Below are positions 55,115 through 64,000 of a DNA stretch of 64,000 bases, one piece after another. Source of the DNA: Candidatus Kapaibacterium sp. (GTDB lineage: Bacteria > Bacteroidota > Ignavibacteria > Kapaibacteriales > UBA2268); NCBI GenBank assembly GCA_023957315.1, contig JAMLHE010000004.1:248001-312000 (forward strand), in the 5' to 3' direction. Both the position numbers and the translations under genes were made by a program. Position 1 is the first letter of the stretch. Each line of letters starts with the position of its first letter. The notes under the pieces were generated by a model. It ran no database searches. It saw nothing but the letters and a program-made list of their open reading frames with translations, and had not been told where the DNA came from.

Positions 55115-57076
55115 ATGAAAATCATATTCAAATATTGCGTGATTTGTCTGATGCTGTGCTTAATATCCACATTCTACATAAAAGCACAAGAATACGATGA
55201 GGGGAAATATTTCGAGGAAATCGCAATCGAAACCAATGAAAATCCTGATTTAACCATGCTCGAATATCTTCGCGAAAACAAAATGAATCTCCGAAATGTG
55301 ACTAATGCTGATTTGTCCCGAATTCCCGGTATTGATTTGATGATGGCTGATAACATAATTACAATTGTTGTTAAAAATCCTGAAATATCAATCGAGGAAA
55401 TTTGCAAAATGCTCGAAATTCCTCATGAAATCGAATTGATTCTGAAAGAGACGACATATATTCGCGGGAAATCAAAAGGCAGAAATGTTCAGTTTAGAAG
55501 TAGATTCAGAGAGAGATTACAGGAAACGAGAGGAATTGCTGAAGAGATTTATGCGGGACCATCGTATGATTTATATAATAGACTTTTATTGAGCCAAGAA
55601 ACTGAAATTGCCGACTTCTACGGAGGTGTTTTAGTCAAAAAAGAGCCCGGAGAAATTTATTCTGAAAGTTTCACAAGTTTCCATTTAGGCATGCATGCCC
55701 GAAATGCACGATTAATAATCGGCGATTTCAGCTTTAATAGCGGGATGGGTTTGCTAACTTGGGCACCATTCAGCCAAAATAAATCATGGGACGCTATTGA
55801 TGCAGCATTACAACGTGGCAATGGCTTCAATCCGTGGCGCTCATCACTTCAATATGGCAATTTCAGAGGTTGGGGCGGCACTTCAAATATTTTCCTTGGC
55901 AAAAATACAAATTTGAATGTCAGAGCCTTTTATTCATACAAAAATCTTGCAGGTAGTTTGGACGAAGAAAGTGGCGAAATTACATCAATTTATATCAGCG
56001 GATTATATCGCACCGATAATGAAATTGCGAAGCAAAATGCTGTGGTAGAAGAAATTGGCGGAATGAATCTCGAAATCGTCCGAACGAATTTCACTTTGGG
56101 ATTTAACAGTATGTATGTGGAATTTTCCAAACCGATTGATTCACAGTCAATTTCAACATTTAACGGTAAGGAAGGTTTGTTGGGTTCAGTCTATTCATTT
56201 TATAGGTATTATGATTTCATGTTGGGTGGGGAATTTGGTTTCGATGCCAAACAAAATCTCGGAGCAAAATTAGCAGCGATTTACAAGTTGAAAGATATTG
56301 AATTCGCTATGCATTATAGAAATTATGATAAAAATTTCCGAAGTCCTTACGGCAATAATTTCGGAGAATTTTATAGCCCTGCAAACGAAAGTGGTTTATA
56401 TTTCGGGTCGCGTATCAGAGCCTCAAATTCAGTCGTTTTGAACACATATATTGACTTATTCCGAAGTCATGGCAGAACATATACTATCCCGGGCACTATC
56501 AAAGGTACGGACAAGATGTTGGAAGTGCAGTATTCGGGGCTGGAACGAATTCTGGTAACTTTCAAAGGGCGACACAAGGAAATCACATCCGCAGTGACTG
56601 ATTCAGAGGATTTGAGGCACTTAGGGCAAAAAAATAAATATCAGTTGAGGGCTGATTGGGCATACAAGCCAAACCCGCGATTGATGTTCAGGTGCAGAGT
56701 TGAATATGTTTATCTCGAGTATGAAAGCAAAATCCCGAATGAAAGCGGCGTGGGAGCATTTTTTGAAATCAAAACTGAAGCAACGGATTATTTAACTTTT
56801 GGCGGTAGAATTTCATTATTTGATACAGATTCGTATAATTCATCAATTTGGCAATACGAGTCGGTTATGCCCGGCTATTCGAATTCTCCGGCTCTGTTTG
56901 GGCAGGGCAACAGGAGCTTCATTTATGTAAATCTTAAGCCAATCAAGCAAGTGACCTTGCGTTTGAGATATGCGGACACATCAAAAAATTACGTAAAAAC
57001 GGTCAGTTCGGCTTATGATGAAATAAGTGGCAATGCTGAAAGCCGAGTATTCGTAACTTTGGAATTTACTTTGTAA
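55115..57076 (+). CDS. Secreted helix-hairpin-helix domain protein with C-terminal barrel
   Basis: The 653-residue product begins with a signal peptide (ICLMLCLISTFYIKAQ) and then has a ComEA-like helix-hairpin-helix region (NVTNADLSRIPGIDLMMADNI, about residues 57-80, followed by a second HhH-like segment). From residue ~125 on it is a long series of alternating aromatic strands (for example VRAFYSYKNLAG, MLGGEFGFDAKQNLGAKLAA), an outer-membrane barrel-like C-terminal domain ending VFVTLEFTL. HhH segments normally bind DNA, and in Bacteroidota such secreted HhH-barrel proteins have been proposed to act at the surface in DNA uptake; the function here is inferred from layout only. Confidence 0.75.
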   Translation: MKIIFKYCVICLMLCLISTFYIKAQEYDEGKYFEEIAIETNENPDLTMLEYLRENKMNLRNVTNADLSRIPGIDLMMADNIITIVVKNPEISIEEICKMLEIPHEIELILKETTYIRGKSKGRNVQFRSRFRERLQETRGIAEEIYAGPSYDLYNRLLLSQETEIADFYGGVLVKKEPGEIYSESFTSFHLGMHARNARLIIGDFSFNSGMGLLTWAPFSQNKSWDAIDAALQRGNGFNPWRSSLQYGNFRGWGGTSNIFLGKNTNLNVRAFYSYKNLAGSLDEESGEITSIYISGLYRTDNEIAKQNAVVEEIGGMNLEIVRTNFTLGFNSMYVEFSKPIDSQSISTFNGKEGLLGSVYSFYRYYDFMLGGEFGFDAKQNLGAKLAAIYKLKDIEFAMHYRNYDKNFRSPYGNNFGEFYSPANESGLYFGSRIRASNSVVLNTYIDLFRSHGRTYTIPGTIKGTDKMLEVQYSGLERILVTFKGRHKEITSAVTDSEDLRHLGQKNKYQLRADWAYKPNPRLMFRCRVEYVYLEYESKIPNESGVGAFFEIKTEATDYLTFGGRISLFDTDSYNSSIWQYESVMPGYSNSPALFGQGNRSFIYVNLKPIKQVTLRLRYADTSKNYVKTVSSAYDEISGNAESRVFVTLEFTL

Positions 57077-57845
57077 GCGATTTCGCTTGTCTGAATTTTT
57101 CGGAATGATGCAAAAATTCTTTCGCAATGCTCGCAGATAAAGTGTCTGAACTATCCATTCTCTCAGGATGCCACTGAACAGCAATCATAAAATTTGATTT
57201 TTGGTCCGAGTATTCGAATGCTTCAACAAGTCCGTCCGCAGTTCGAGCCGTGGCTTTTAATCCGGAAGCGAGAGCATCAACCGCTTGATGATGATTGCTA
57301 TTTACATTCGCTTTCCTGACGCCGGAAATTTTTGAAAGATAGCTATCTTCTATAAAAATTTCATGCATCGCATCTCCCTCTTCAACTTGGTGAATCACTT
57401 CTGAATCTGTATCTTCGGGTATATCTACAATCAAGCTTCCACCAAAGGCTACATTAATTATTTGGGCTCCTCGGCATACAGCGAGCATTGGGATGCCTTT
57501 GCTTCGAGCAATACGAATAATTTCAAATTCGAGAGTGTCGCGAACTAAGTCAATTTCACAGCGTGAAGTATCGAAATCTTTGCCATAATGGAATGGGTGA
57601 ACATCGGGACCACCGGTCAGGACAACGCCATCAGCCATTTCAAGAACTTTCAGGGCTTCGTCTCTATCGATAAAAAATAAATCGATACACTCGATATTTG
57701 GATTGTAGCTTTTGAGCCATTTTTCATATTTCTCGTAATTTTCCGAGCCTGCACCCTTGGAAAGTGCTATGATTAGTGGCTTTTCTTTCGGTGCACATGC
57801 CACACAAATGACTATGAGCAAAGCGAAAAACAAAAATTTTCTCAT
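57066..57845 (-). CDS. Secreted class-I glutamine amidotransferase (peptidase C26 type)
   Basis: The 259-residue product has a signal peptide with a Cys at 17 (FALLIVICVAC), weakly like a lipobox, so it may be a lipoprotein. The hydrolase part has the catalytic Cys124 (LAVCRGAQ), and the His226/Glu228 pair (QWHPE). This is the gamma-glutamyl-gamma-aminobutyrate hydrolase/PuuD-like fold. It is unusual to find it secreted. It overlaps lpxK by 4 bases as ATGA. The start at 57845 is preferred over an upstream in-frame start that reads through lpxK. Confidence 0.85.
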   Translation of the reverse strand: MRKFLFFALLIVICVACAPKEKPLIIALSKGAGSENYEKYEKWLKSYNPNIECIDLFFIDRDEALKVLEMADGVVLTGGPDVHPFHYGKDFDTSRCEIDLVRDTLEFEIIRIARSKGIPMLAVCRGAQIINVAFGGSLIVDIPEDTDSEVIHQVEEGDAMHEIFIEDSYLSKISGVRKANVNSNHHQAVDALASGLKATARTADGLVEAFEYSDQKSNFMIAVQWHPERMDSSDTLSASIAKEFLHHSEKFRQAKSLTK

Positions 57846-58867
57846 TTTTTGACCTTGATGACTGAGTTTAATAATTTGAAAAAAGGATTCTTGCCGTCCC
57901 AAATTGTGAGCGCAATTGGAAATACATAGCAAGTGATGTTTGCAGAATCTAATAAATCTTTGAATTCGCTTAACTTAGTTGCATCTTTTTCAGTCGTAGC
58001 CAAAAATTTTGTACCTGATTTTGTAGCGAGTGAAATTAATTTTTGAATATCTGACTCACTATATTTATGATGGTCAGAAAATTCTTTAGTGCTCGTAAAT
58101 TTGTAGTTCATGCCTTCTAACATATTGAAGAATCGGTCTGGTTTGGCGATACCGGCAAATGGAAGAAGCAATTCCTGGATTTCCTTGATTTTTGAAAATT
58201 TAAGAGGAACTTTATTCCCAAGTTCGTAGGGATTAGCATTTATTGGCTTAACTTTAATAATTATTTTTTCGGGATTGATAAATTTCATTATTTCCTCGTC
58301 CAAATCCGTAATTCCGGCGAGACAAATAACATCGGCGCGTTCAATCGAATCCAATGGCTCACGCAATTTCCCTTTGGGGATTAATTCGGGATTTTCGACC
58401 GTTTCCCTATCGAGCAACAAAATATCAATATCGCGATGCAAATTACGATGTTGGAAACCATCATCAACAATAATCAAATCAACGTCAAATTTTTCTTCCA
58501 TACTTTTCGCAGCAAGATATTTTTTCTCATGGGCGATTACCGGAACTTTGAGCGTTTGTGCCAACAAAAGCATTTCGTCGCCACCTTCATCAGCCGTTGC
58601 GAGAATGCTTTCGCCGTCGCCGACGATGACTTCGCCTTTCAAATCCTTTTTATAGCCTCTGCCAATGATTCCCACTTTGAGATTTTTGCTTAGGAAAAAT
58701 TTAGTCAACATCTGAACAAAGGGAGTCTTCCCGGTGCCGCCGACGGTCAAATTACCGACGCTGATAACCGGGACTTTGCATTGATAAATCGGCTCGTTTT
58801 CATCGTGCTTTTTGTTAATCGAGCCGACAACCATTCCATATATTTTTGAAGCTAAAGTTTTAATCAT
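57842..58867 (-). CDS. lpxK: Tetraacyldisaccharide 4'-kinase
   Basis: LpxK phosphorylates the 4' position of the lipid A precursor. The ~341-residue sequence has the P-loop GGTGKT at 43-48 (SVGNLTVGGTGKTPFV), the IIGRGYKKDL strand, and the downstream VDLIIVDDGFQHRNLHRDIDILLLD Walker-B-like region (shown here as IIVDDGFQHRNL). Size fits the family. Start is ATG at 58867; a TTG four codons earlier is also in frame. It lies in the lipid A cluster, after the DUF374 gene. Confidence 0.95.
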   Translation of the reverse strand: MIKTLASKIYGMVVGSINKKHDENEPIYQCKVPVISVGNLTVGGTGKTPFVQMLTKFFLSKNLKVGIIGRGYKKDLKGEVIVGDGESILATADEGGDEMLLLAQTLKVPVIAHEKKYLAAKSMEEKFDVDLIIVDDGFQHRNLHRDIDILLLDRETVENPELIPKGKLREPLDSIERADVICLAGITDLDEEIMKFINPEKIIIKVKPINANPYELGNKVPLKFSKIKEIQELLLPFAGIAKPDRFFNMLEGMNYKFTSTKEFSDHHKYSESDIQKLISLATKSGTKFLATTEKDATKLSEFKDLLDSANITCYVFPIALTIWDGKNPFFKLLNSVIKVKK

Positions 58868-58906
58868 ATCATTTTTCAAACAATCTAAAACAAAATTTAC
58901 AAAATA

Positions 58907-59503
58907 TCACTTCAGTAAATATAACAATTTTGAGTTTAAATCCTGAATAAAAGATGAAATTTCTTCACGGCTTGATGATTGTGGAAACAAATGTGGACCA
59001 TCGAAAGTGAGTTCAATTTTGCTGAATGGCATGGGCAGTTCAAATTTGTCCCAACTTTTTTTGAATGTAATTTTCTTGGCAATTTTGATTCCGCATAGAT
59101 AAATCGGCACTTGCGATTTGACGGAAGTCACGACAGCACCCGCTTTCATCTCTTGCGAAGGACCTCTGGGACCGTCGGGTGTGATGAGCAGAAAGCCTTT
59201 GGGAGCGATTTCAATCATTTGCTCAAGGGCTTCCTTTCCCTGCCGCGAGGACGAACCACGAAGTATATTGTAATCCCATTTTTGGAGCAAATTTGTCAGT
59301 ATTTCCCCGTCTTTGCTGGTGCTGACGAGTGCATTTGCATCGCGGCGCTCGTAGAATTTCCAACCGGGCAGCATTAATCCATGCCAAAAAAGGATTATTG
59401 CCGGCTTTGTGGGCATGTTGTAATTAACATGAAATCGCCAAGTATTGCTCAGCAAATTGACGAGTTTTATGAAAATTCTATGTTTGATTTTCAATTCTGT
59501 CAT
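58907..59503 (-). CDS. DUF374 family lysophospholipid acyltransferase-like protein
   Basis: This 198-residue protein has the HxxxxD-like and downstream motifs of DUF374: ILFWHGLMLPGW, STSKDGEILTNLL, LRGSSSRQGKEAL and LITPDGPRGPSQ. The family is related to LPS/phospholipid acyltransferases; members lie beside lpxK in other genomes, and the exact acyl acceptor is not established. The ATG overlaps the lpxB stop as ATGA. It lacks a signal peptide but has a short hydrophobic N-terminal patch for membrane contact. Confidence 0.85.
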   Translation of the reverse strand: MTELKIKHRIFIKLVNLLSNTWRFHVNYNMPTKPAIILFWHGLMLPGWKFYERRDANALVSTSKDGEILTNLLQKWDYNILRGSSSRQGKEALEQMIEIAPKGFLLITPDGPRGPSQEMKAGAVVTSVKSQVPIYLCGIKIAKKITFKKSWDKFELPMPFSKIELTFDGPHLFPQSSSREEISSFIQDLNSKLLYLLK

Positions 59504-60594
59504 TTGAATTCGCTTATGATTTTTGCTGCACGATTCGATGCGCCCGGACCGCCGAGATAGGTTCTGATTTCTCTAAATTCATCAATCATTGCGTTGCGTG
59601 CAGCATCATCAGTCATCAATTGCCGGAGGTGCTTGGCGACGGTTTTGGGTTCGATATCATTTTGGACAAATTCTCGGATTGTATTGCGTTTGGTCAAAAT
59701 ATTTACTATTGAAATATGCTCCAAATTTACAAGATTTTTGGCAATAACATACGAAAGAATTGAAGTTTTGTAGTACATCGCAAAAGGCAGTTCAGCCAAG
59801 CAAGCCTCTAAATTTGAAGTCCCGGTTTTGATGAAACCCGCTTTTGCGGTTCTGAGTAAATTTGCAGAATCACTTTCGAAATTAATGTTTTTAAATTGAG
59901 AAGCAAATGAATCATAAACAGTATTCGGGACATTTTTAGCTTTTGCGACTGAAATCGGAAATTCATTTTGAATACCTGTTTCTTGTAAAATTTTCGTGAA
60001 AAGATTCAAATGTTTGACCACTTCTTGCTCCCGACTTCCCGGAAAAAAAGCCAATTTATTTTCCCTTTCGAGCTGAGAAATATTCTCAAAATCGGGATTA
60101 TCAAGCAATGGATGACCTACGAAATCGGTATTAATGCCAAATCGCGCAAAAAATTCGGTCTCGAAGGGAAAAACTGTAAGGAGTTTGTCAACGTTGCCAA
60201 CGAGTTGTTTTGCTCTGTCTTTACCCCAAGCCCAAAGTTGCGGAGCGATGTAATAAATTACGGGAATATTTATTGATTTGGCGTATTTTGCCATTCGGAT
60301 ATTGAAACCCGGGTAATCAATTGGAATGAAGGCATCGGGTTTGTCGTTGAGTAAAATTGCTTGGCAGCGATTGAGCAAATTTTTGAAGAATGAATATTTT
60401 TTCAGGACTTCCCAGAATCCGACAACTGACACGCTGCTCTGAGGTATGATGGAATCGAATCCTTCGGCGAGCATCGCCGAACCACCGATGCCATAAAAGC
60501 GGCTTTGGGGTTCGATTTTACGAATTTCGCGAATTAGCAAGGCACCGTGTGAATCCCCTGAAGGGTCACCGGCAATTATGAAGTAGCGTTTCAA
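59500..60594 (-). CDS. lpxB: Lipid A disaccharide synthase
   Basis: LpxB joins 2,3-diacyl-GlcN-1-P to UDP-diacyl-GlcN to make the lipid A disaccharide. The 364 residues have the family start IIAGDPSGDSHGALLIREI, the LPFYGIGG-like segment (RFYGIGGSAMLAEGF), VIYYIAPQLWAWG, the FVGHPLLD motif and FFPGSREQEV. Start is a TTG at 60594; the next gene's stop (60607) is only 12 bp away. It overlaps DUF374 downstream by 4 bases. Other lpx genes (A, C, D) are not in the window. Confidence 0.95.
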   Translation of the reverse strand: MKRYFIIAGDPSGDSHGALLIREIRKIEPQSRFYGIGGSAMLAEGFDSIIPQSSVSVVGFWEVLKKYSFFKNLLNRCQAILLNDKPDAFIPIDYPGFNIRMAKYAKSINIPVIYYIAPQLWAWGKDRAKQLVGNVDKLLTVFPFETEFFARFGINTDFVGHPLLDNPDFENISQLERENKLAFFPGSREQEVVKHLNLFTKILQETGIQNEFPISVAKAKNVPNTVYDSFASQFKNINFESDSANLLRTAKAGFIKTGTSNLEACLAELPFAMYYKTSILSYVIAKNLVNLEHISIVNILTKRNTIREFVQNDIEPKTVAKHLRQLMTDDAARNAMIDEFREIRTYLGGPGASNRAAKIISEFK

Positions 60595-60606
60595 AAAAGG
60601 AATCCC

Positions 60607-61905
60607 TTATAATTCGTAAACTAACCCGAAACTAAGGACATTAAATTTGCTCAAACTATAATCCAAAATTGTCCTGATATTACCAAATTTTGCCGTCATC
60701 CCTATCGTCCACTTAATATTTGTGTCAGTAAAGGTCAAATCGGTACTTTGTGGATTTTGGTCACCCGGATAACCAGGAGTAGGCTCGCTTTTACCTTGCT
60801 CGAGCAGCCCGAGTTGCCACTGAATTTCGACAGGCAAAAAGTATTTATACGTCGAATTGATTGTGATTTGCTCGAAACCCACTCCGGTATAAGCTTCAAA
60901 ACCTCCGCCCAAATTATAGCTACCGTGCAAATTAGCATTGTAAATTGTTGCGTTAGCTTCCAAATCAGCTTTGGTAATTCCGACTGTATTTTTAAGAGAA
61001 GTTCCCTGATAAACCACTTGCACAGCTATGTCATAGGGATTGACAGGTTCGTCAAAATTAGCCAAAGTGCTGTGATTATCATGCAAATATTGCGAAATAC
61101 TATGTTTCAAGCCAAGTCCCCAAAAAGCAAATTTACCGACTGTTTCGCCAAGGTCAACAGGAGGAATAAGCCGAATCAACAATTCCGTGCCATAAAGCGA
61201 ACCAATTTCAATCTGAGGGACAGCCGCAAAAATAGCAGACAAATCATTGCCGCCGTAGAGCGTAAATTCAGTCGGAAACTGATAAATTGCAGAATTTATC
61301 GTATCCTTCAGGAATTGCGGCATTTGTGGGAAATTATACAAGGGATGTGCCTTGAAAAGCGAATCCAAACTCTCATGTGGCAAAATAAATTTAGTATCGC
61401 CGGTACCCATAGCAGTCGAAGCGGAGTTTGGTGTTTGGATTAATCCCTTGTTTTTGCCGTGGACACCGTCATGCATCATATTCAGGAAAATATAATGAAT
61501 CAATTTGGCTGTATCAAGTCGCGTAATTTCGCCGGTTAAAATATTGAAACCAATGAACTCGCCCAAATCATTAAAATCATACTCTTTTGACGGCATAACA
61601 GGTGTGAACGAACGCAAATCATCCGTTACAAATCCGAGCATGGATTGGACACCAATTCGGTAATATGGCTTATCAACTTTCTTGGGAATATAGGCTGAAC
61701 TGAAAAATCTGGAATTAGAAGTGGCATTTATCATTTTTACCACTGGTTCCATGAATAATACGCCGTTACTTTCAAAAAGGTCTTGCGAAAAAAGTCGAGC
61801 CAATTCAATTGTATAATCTTGTGATGTTTGTTGTGCTTTTGTCTGCGAAGGAATCATGATTGCAATACAAACTATTGCAATGCAAAAGGAGGCGAATGTT
61901 TTCAA
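60607..61905 (-). CDS. Outer-membrane protein of the DUF6588-like type
   Basis: The ~432-residue product has a signal peptide (FCIAIVCIAIMIPSQTKAQ) and a barrel-like C-terminal half with alternating strands, ending in SFGLVYEL. The middle contains IYNANLHGSYNLGGGFEAYTGVGFEQ, which looks like DUF6588 family proteins of Bacteroidota; I hold that placement loosely. I start at TTG 61905, preceded by GGGGA; an in-frame TTG at 61938 is a longer option. It starts one base after the stop of the small membrane protein and is upstream of lpxB. Confidence 0.7.
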   Translation of the reverse strand: MKTFASFCIAIVCIAIMIPSQTKAQQTSQDYTIELARLFSQDLFESNGVLFMEPVVKMINATSNSRFFSSAYIPKKVDKPYYRIGVQSMLGFVTDDLRSFTPVMPSKEYDFNDLGEFIGFNILTGEITRLDTAKLIHYIFLNMMHDGVHGKNKGLIQTPNSASTAMGTGDTKFILPHESLDSLFKAHPLYNFPQMPQFLKDTINSAIYQFPTEFTLYGGNDLSAIFAAVPQIEIGSLYGTELLIRLIPPVDLGETVGKFAFWGLGLKHSISQYLHDNHSTLANFDEPVNPYDIAVQVVYQGTSLKNTVGITKADLEANATIYNANLHGSYNLGGGFEAYTGVGFEQITINSTYKYFLPVEIQWQLGLLEQGKSEPTPGYPGDQNPQSTDLTFTDTNIKWTIGMTAKFGNIRTILDYSLSKFNVLSFGLVYEL

Positions 61906-61906
61906 G

Positions 61907-62101
61907 TTATTTCCCCGAAAAAAGTTGTTTTCTGACAATTATGTATAAAGGAATTGCGAAAACTGCCAACAATCCAACAAAGATAATGGTTACGAAAGAA
62001 AACACAAGAATATCAAATGCAACACTCAAAACAGAGAAAATCAATTTTGCAAATATATATGCAACGAAAATTGCAATTGCCCAGGATATAATTTTTTTCA
62101 T
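61907..62101 (-). CDS. Small single-pass or two-pass membrane protein
   Basis: The 64-residue ORF has a strong ribosome binding site (AAGGAG, seven bases before the ATG at 62101) and two hydrophobic stretches (KIISWAIAIFVAYIFAKLIF and VSFVTIIFVGLLAVFAIPLYI type). It has no recognised family. The stop is followed after one base by the start of the downstream outer-membrane protein, so translation is coupled. An in-frame TTG two codons upstream is less likely. Confidence 0.7.
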   Translation of the reverse strand: MKKIISWAIAIFVAYIFAKLIFSVLSVAFDILVFSFVTIIFVGLLAVFAIPLYIIVRKQLFSGK

Positions 62102-62167
62102 TTTCAAACTCCTTTTAATATTGTATCAAAACTTCTCTAAACAAACGAAAAACACTAAAAATGAGTG

Positions 62168-64000
62168 TTATTTCAATTCAAAACGGACATTGTTGCTGCC
62201 AACCAAATCGCAAAGTTTCATAATAGATTCGACATCATATTTGGCATGAAAACCAAAAACTGCGTAAGTTTTCCGCAAACTTTTGTCCTTGTTCTCGATA
62301 TTGAATGTAATTTTAATATCGGTGCCGAAATCACGTGTCAATAGATTTTTAATTTCATTAACTATGCTTAAATCATATTTATCAACTAAGATTCGGATAT
62401 TCAAACCCTTGGTATATCGGCTCATTGCATCATGCAAATTATAAATCTCTTCTACATTTACTTTATACTTATCTTCAATTTCAGTCAATTTCCCCCGAAA
62501 AACCAGCACACTATTTTCATTGAGTAAATGCCCAAAACTTTCATAAGTTCTGCTCCATATTTGCATTTCAGCTTTATATTGCAAATTTTCAACTTCGGCA
62601 AAGGCAAATGTGTTATTTTTCGAATCATTTCTGCGACGAATGCCACTCACCGAACCACAAAAACTCAGACTCGAACCGATAGGATTACTCACGTCACCAT
62701 TTTCTAATTTTGTCGAAAAAGCTGTTATAAATGGTTCATATGAATTGAGTGGATGACCGGTGACATAATAATTCATTACCTCGTATTCGTGTTTGAGCCT
62801 TTCGCGTTCCGACCATTCTTCAACATCGGGAAGCGTTGGTTCGACGACGTCAATTTCTACCACATCGGCACCGAACAAGCTTTCCTCGCCATCCGAGCCA
62901 TCATTGACTCGTTTGGAAAATTCGAGAGCCAATTCGATAGAATCATACAGGGCGCGCCGTTTGTTATTTTCGACAGAATCAAATGCACCGCTGCAAACAA
63001 GCGATTCAAGTCCGCGTTTGTTTATAAATTTCGAATCAATTCGCCTTACAAAATCGAAAAATGATGCAAATGGCTTTTCTTGTCTCTTTTCGACGATATG
63101 TTGTACTGCGGAGACTCCGATATTTTTCAGTGCAGATAAGGCAAAATATATTTTGTTTTCCGAGACTACGAACACCGAATCAGATTTATTGATGTCGGGC
63201 GGCACCACCGAAATCCCGAATTTTTCGGCTTCGTCAACAAGTTTGATAATTTGAGATAGTTCATTGAGTTTCGAAGTCATGTTTGCAGCGAAAAACTCGG
63301 CTCTGTAATGAGCTTTGAGCCATGCAGTTTGGAAAGCGAGATATGAATAAGCTACGGCATGTGACTTGTTGAATCCATAATCAGCAAATTTATTTATCAA
63401 ATCCCAAATTTCCATAGTTGTAGATTTAGAAATGCCCTTTTCCGCAGCCCCTTTTACAAAGTCCGGTTTCATAGATTCCATTTCTTTGACTTTTTTCTTG
63501 CCCATAGCTCTACGCAAAATATCGGCTTGACCCAGTGAAAATCCGCCTATGACTTGCACCAACTGCATGACCTGCTCTTGATAAACGATGATACCATATG
63601 TTGTTTTGAGCACTTTTTCCATTATCGGGTGAAGCAGAGTAATGGGCTTGCGACCGTGTTTTCGGTCAATAAACAAAGGAATGCTTTCCATCGGACCCGG
63701 ACGATACAAAGCGTTCATCGCCGTAAGTTCTTCCAGATTATGAGGCTTGAGACGTTTGAGATATTCTTGCATACCGTCGGATTCAAATTGGAAAATTGCA
63801 GTAGTATCGCCTTCAGAAATCATGTCGTATGTCGATTTATCTTCAAAATCAATTTTTTCTAAATCTATCCTTATGCCATGATTTTTTTCAATCATATCAA
63901 GTGTATGGTCAATAATTGAAAGTGTTTTGAGCCCGAGGAAGTCCATTTTCAAGAGCCCGACGTCTTCCAATTCGCCCATACTATACTGAGTAGCCATATC
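62168..64000 (-). CDS. dnaE: DNA polymerase III alpha subunit, C-terminal part (5' end outside window)
   Basis: The frame is open to the right edge; what is seen is the C-terminal ~611 residues of the replicative polymerase subunit. It includes the conserved LLKMDFLGLKTLSIIDHT, AIFQFESDGMQEYL, NALYRPGPM, YQEQVMQLVQVIGGF, RRAMGKKK and NKSHAVAYSYLAFQTA segments, then an OB-fold region (SSLSFCGSVSGIRRR) near the end. The polymerase active-site acidic residues would lie mostly upstream of the window. The downstream small membrane protein is 66 bp away. Confidence 0.97.
   Translation of the reverse strand, partial: DMATQYSMGELEDVGLLKMDFLGLKTLSIIDHTLDMIEKNHGIRIDLEKIDFEDKSTYDMISEGDTTAIFQFESDGMQEYLKRLKPHNLEELTAMNALYRPGPMESIPLFIDRKHGRKPITLLHPIMEKVLKTTYGIIVYQEQVMQLVQVIGGFSLGQADILRRAMGKKKVKEMESMKPDFVKGAAEKGISKSTTMEIWDLINKFADYGFNKSHAVAYSYLAFQTAWLKAHYRAEFFAANMTSKLNELSQIIKLVDEAEKFGISVVPPDINKSDSVFVVSENKIYFALSALKNIGVSAVQHIVEKRQEKPFASFFDFVRRIDSKFINKRGLESLVCSGAFDSVENNKRRALYDSIELALEFSKRVNDGSDGEESLFGADVVEIDVVEPTLPDVEEWSERERLKHEYEVMNYYVTGHPLNSYEPFITAFSTKLENGDVSNPIGSSLSFCGSVSGIRRRNDSKNNTFAFAEVENLQYKAEMQIWSRTYESFGHLLNENSVLVFRGKLTEIEDKYKVNVEEIYNLHDAMSRYTKGLNIRILVDKYDLSIVNEIKNLLTRDFGTDIKITFNIENKDKSLRKTYAVFGFHAKYDVESIMKLCDLVGSNNVRFELK

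Noticed and set aside
60748..61443. 231-residue plus-strand ORF antisense to the outer-membrane protein
   Set aside because: It has no recognisable domain or ribosome binding site and is a shadow of the minus-strand gene with signal peptide and barrel pattern.

Overview
The window is about 64 kb of AT-rich, gene-dense bacterial DNA with essentially no long empty stretches. Three lines of evidence point to the Bacteroidota/Ignavibacteriota side of the FCB group, possibly a Kapabacteria- or Ignavibacteria-like organism. First, three large secreted proteins end in type IX secretion (T9SS) C-terminal sorting domains, and a PorD/DUF4835 component is encoded. Second, there are many outer-membrane barrels and OmpA-type proteins together with lipid A genes (lpxB, lpxK), so the cell has a Gram-negative envelope. 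Third, the Obg GTPase has an SKxD G4 motif, and many genes start at TTG or lack a strong Shine-Dalgarno. The placement is inference; no rRNA gene is present.

Layout. 1-0.6 kb: the end of a phage-type element (tail tape-measure C-terminus plus a small ORF) stops just before the 3' end of a tRNA-Lys gene. 0.8-8.2 kb: dxs, a double-OmpA-domain protein, a small outer-membrane barrel, asnB and pdxJ. 8.3-13 kb (minus strand): a PD40/OmpA protein, gpsA, plsY and a SpoU methyltransferase. 13-23 kb (plus strand): pyrimidine phosphorylase, a sugar-nucleotide epimerase, a sodium/solute symporter, pgsA, ftsY, radA, an unknown acidic protein, obg and a TPR protein. 23-25.5 kb: a UvrD/PcrA helicase on the minus strand.

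25.5-29.2 kb is the most unusual part. An intergenic stretch holds several kinds of dispersed repeats, including two tandem copies of an 87-88 bp hairpin repeat. It is followed by a secreted Asp-box propeller/T9SS gene cut in two by a decayed 1223-bp IS3-family element with a clear 3-bp target duplication. The C-terminal sorting domain of the same gene contains two near-perfect palindromes in coding sequence, and a third palindrome after its stop codon also looks like the terminator of the convergent mdh gene.

29.2-40.3 kb: mdh, the queuosine genes queD and queF, two giant T9SS cargo proteins (970 and 1011 aa), a lone response regulator, a Ca/Na exchanger, an M48 peptidase and a small orphan nucleotidyltransferase. 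40.3-45.7 kb: a complete DUF444(YeaH/YhbH)-SpoVR-PrkA stress operon. 45.8-50.7 kb: a Nudix hydrolase, an MsbA-like ABC exporter, a chemotaxis receptor and apaG. 50.8-57.1 kb: an envelope cluster with a barrel-SppA protease reading frame broken by one in-frame TAA, PorD, a barrel protein and a helix-hairpin-helix outer-membrane protein. 57.1-64 kb (minus strand): a run that reads dnaE (cut by the window edge), a small membrane protein, an outer-membrane protein, lpxB, a DUF374 acyltransferase, lpxK and a secreted class-I glutamine amidotransferase.

The recurring theme is the envelope: lipid A and phospholipid synthesis (plsY, gpsA, pgsA, lpxB, lpxK), protein targeting (ftsY), T9SS secretion and its cargo, and OmpA/peptidoglycan-anchored proteins.
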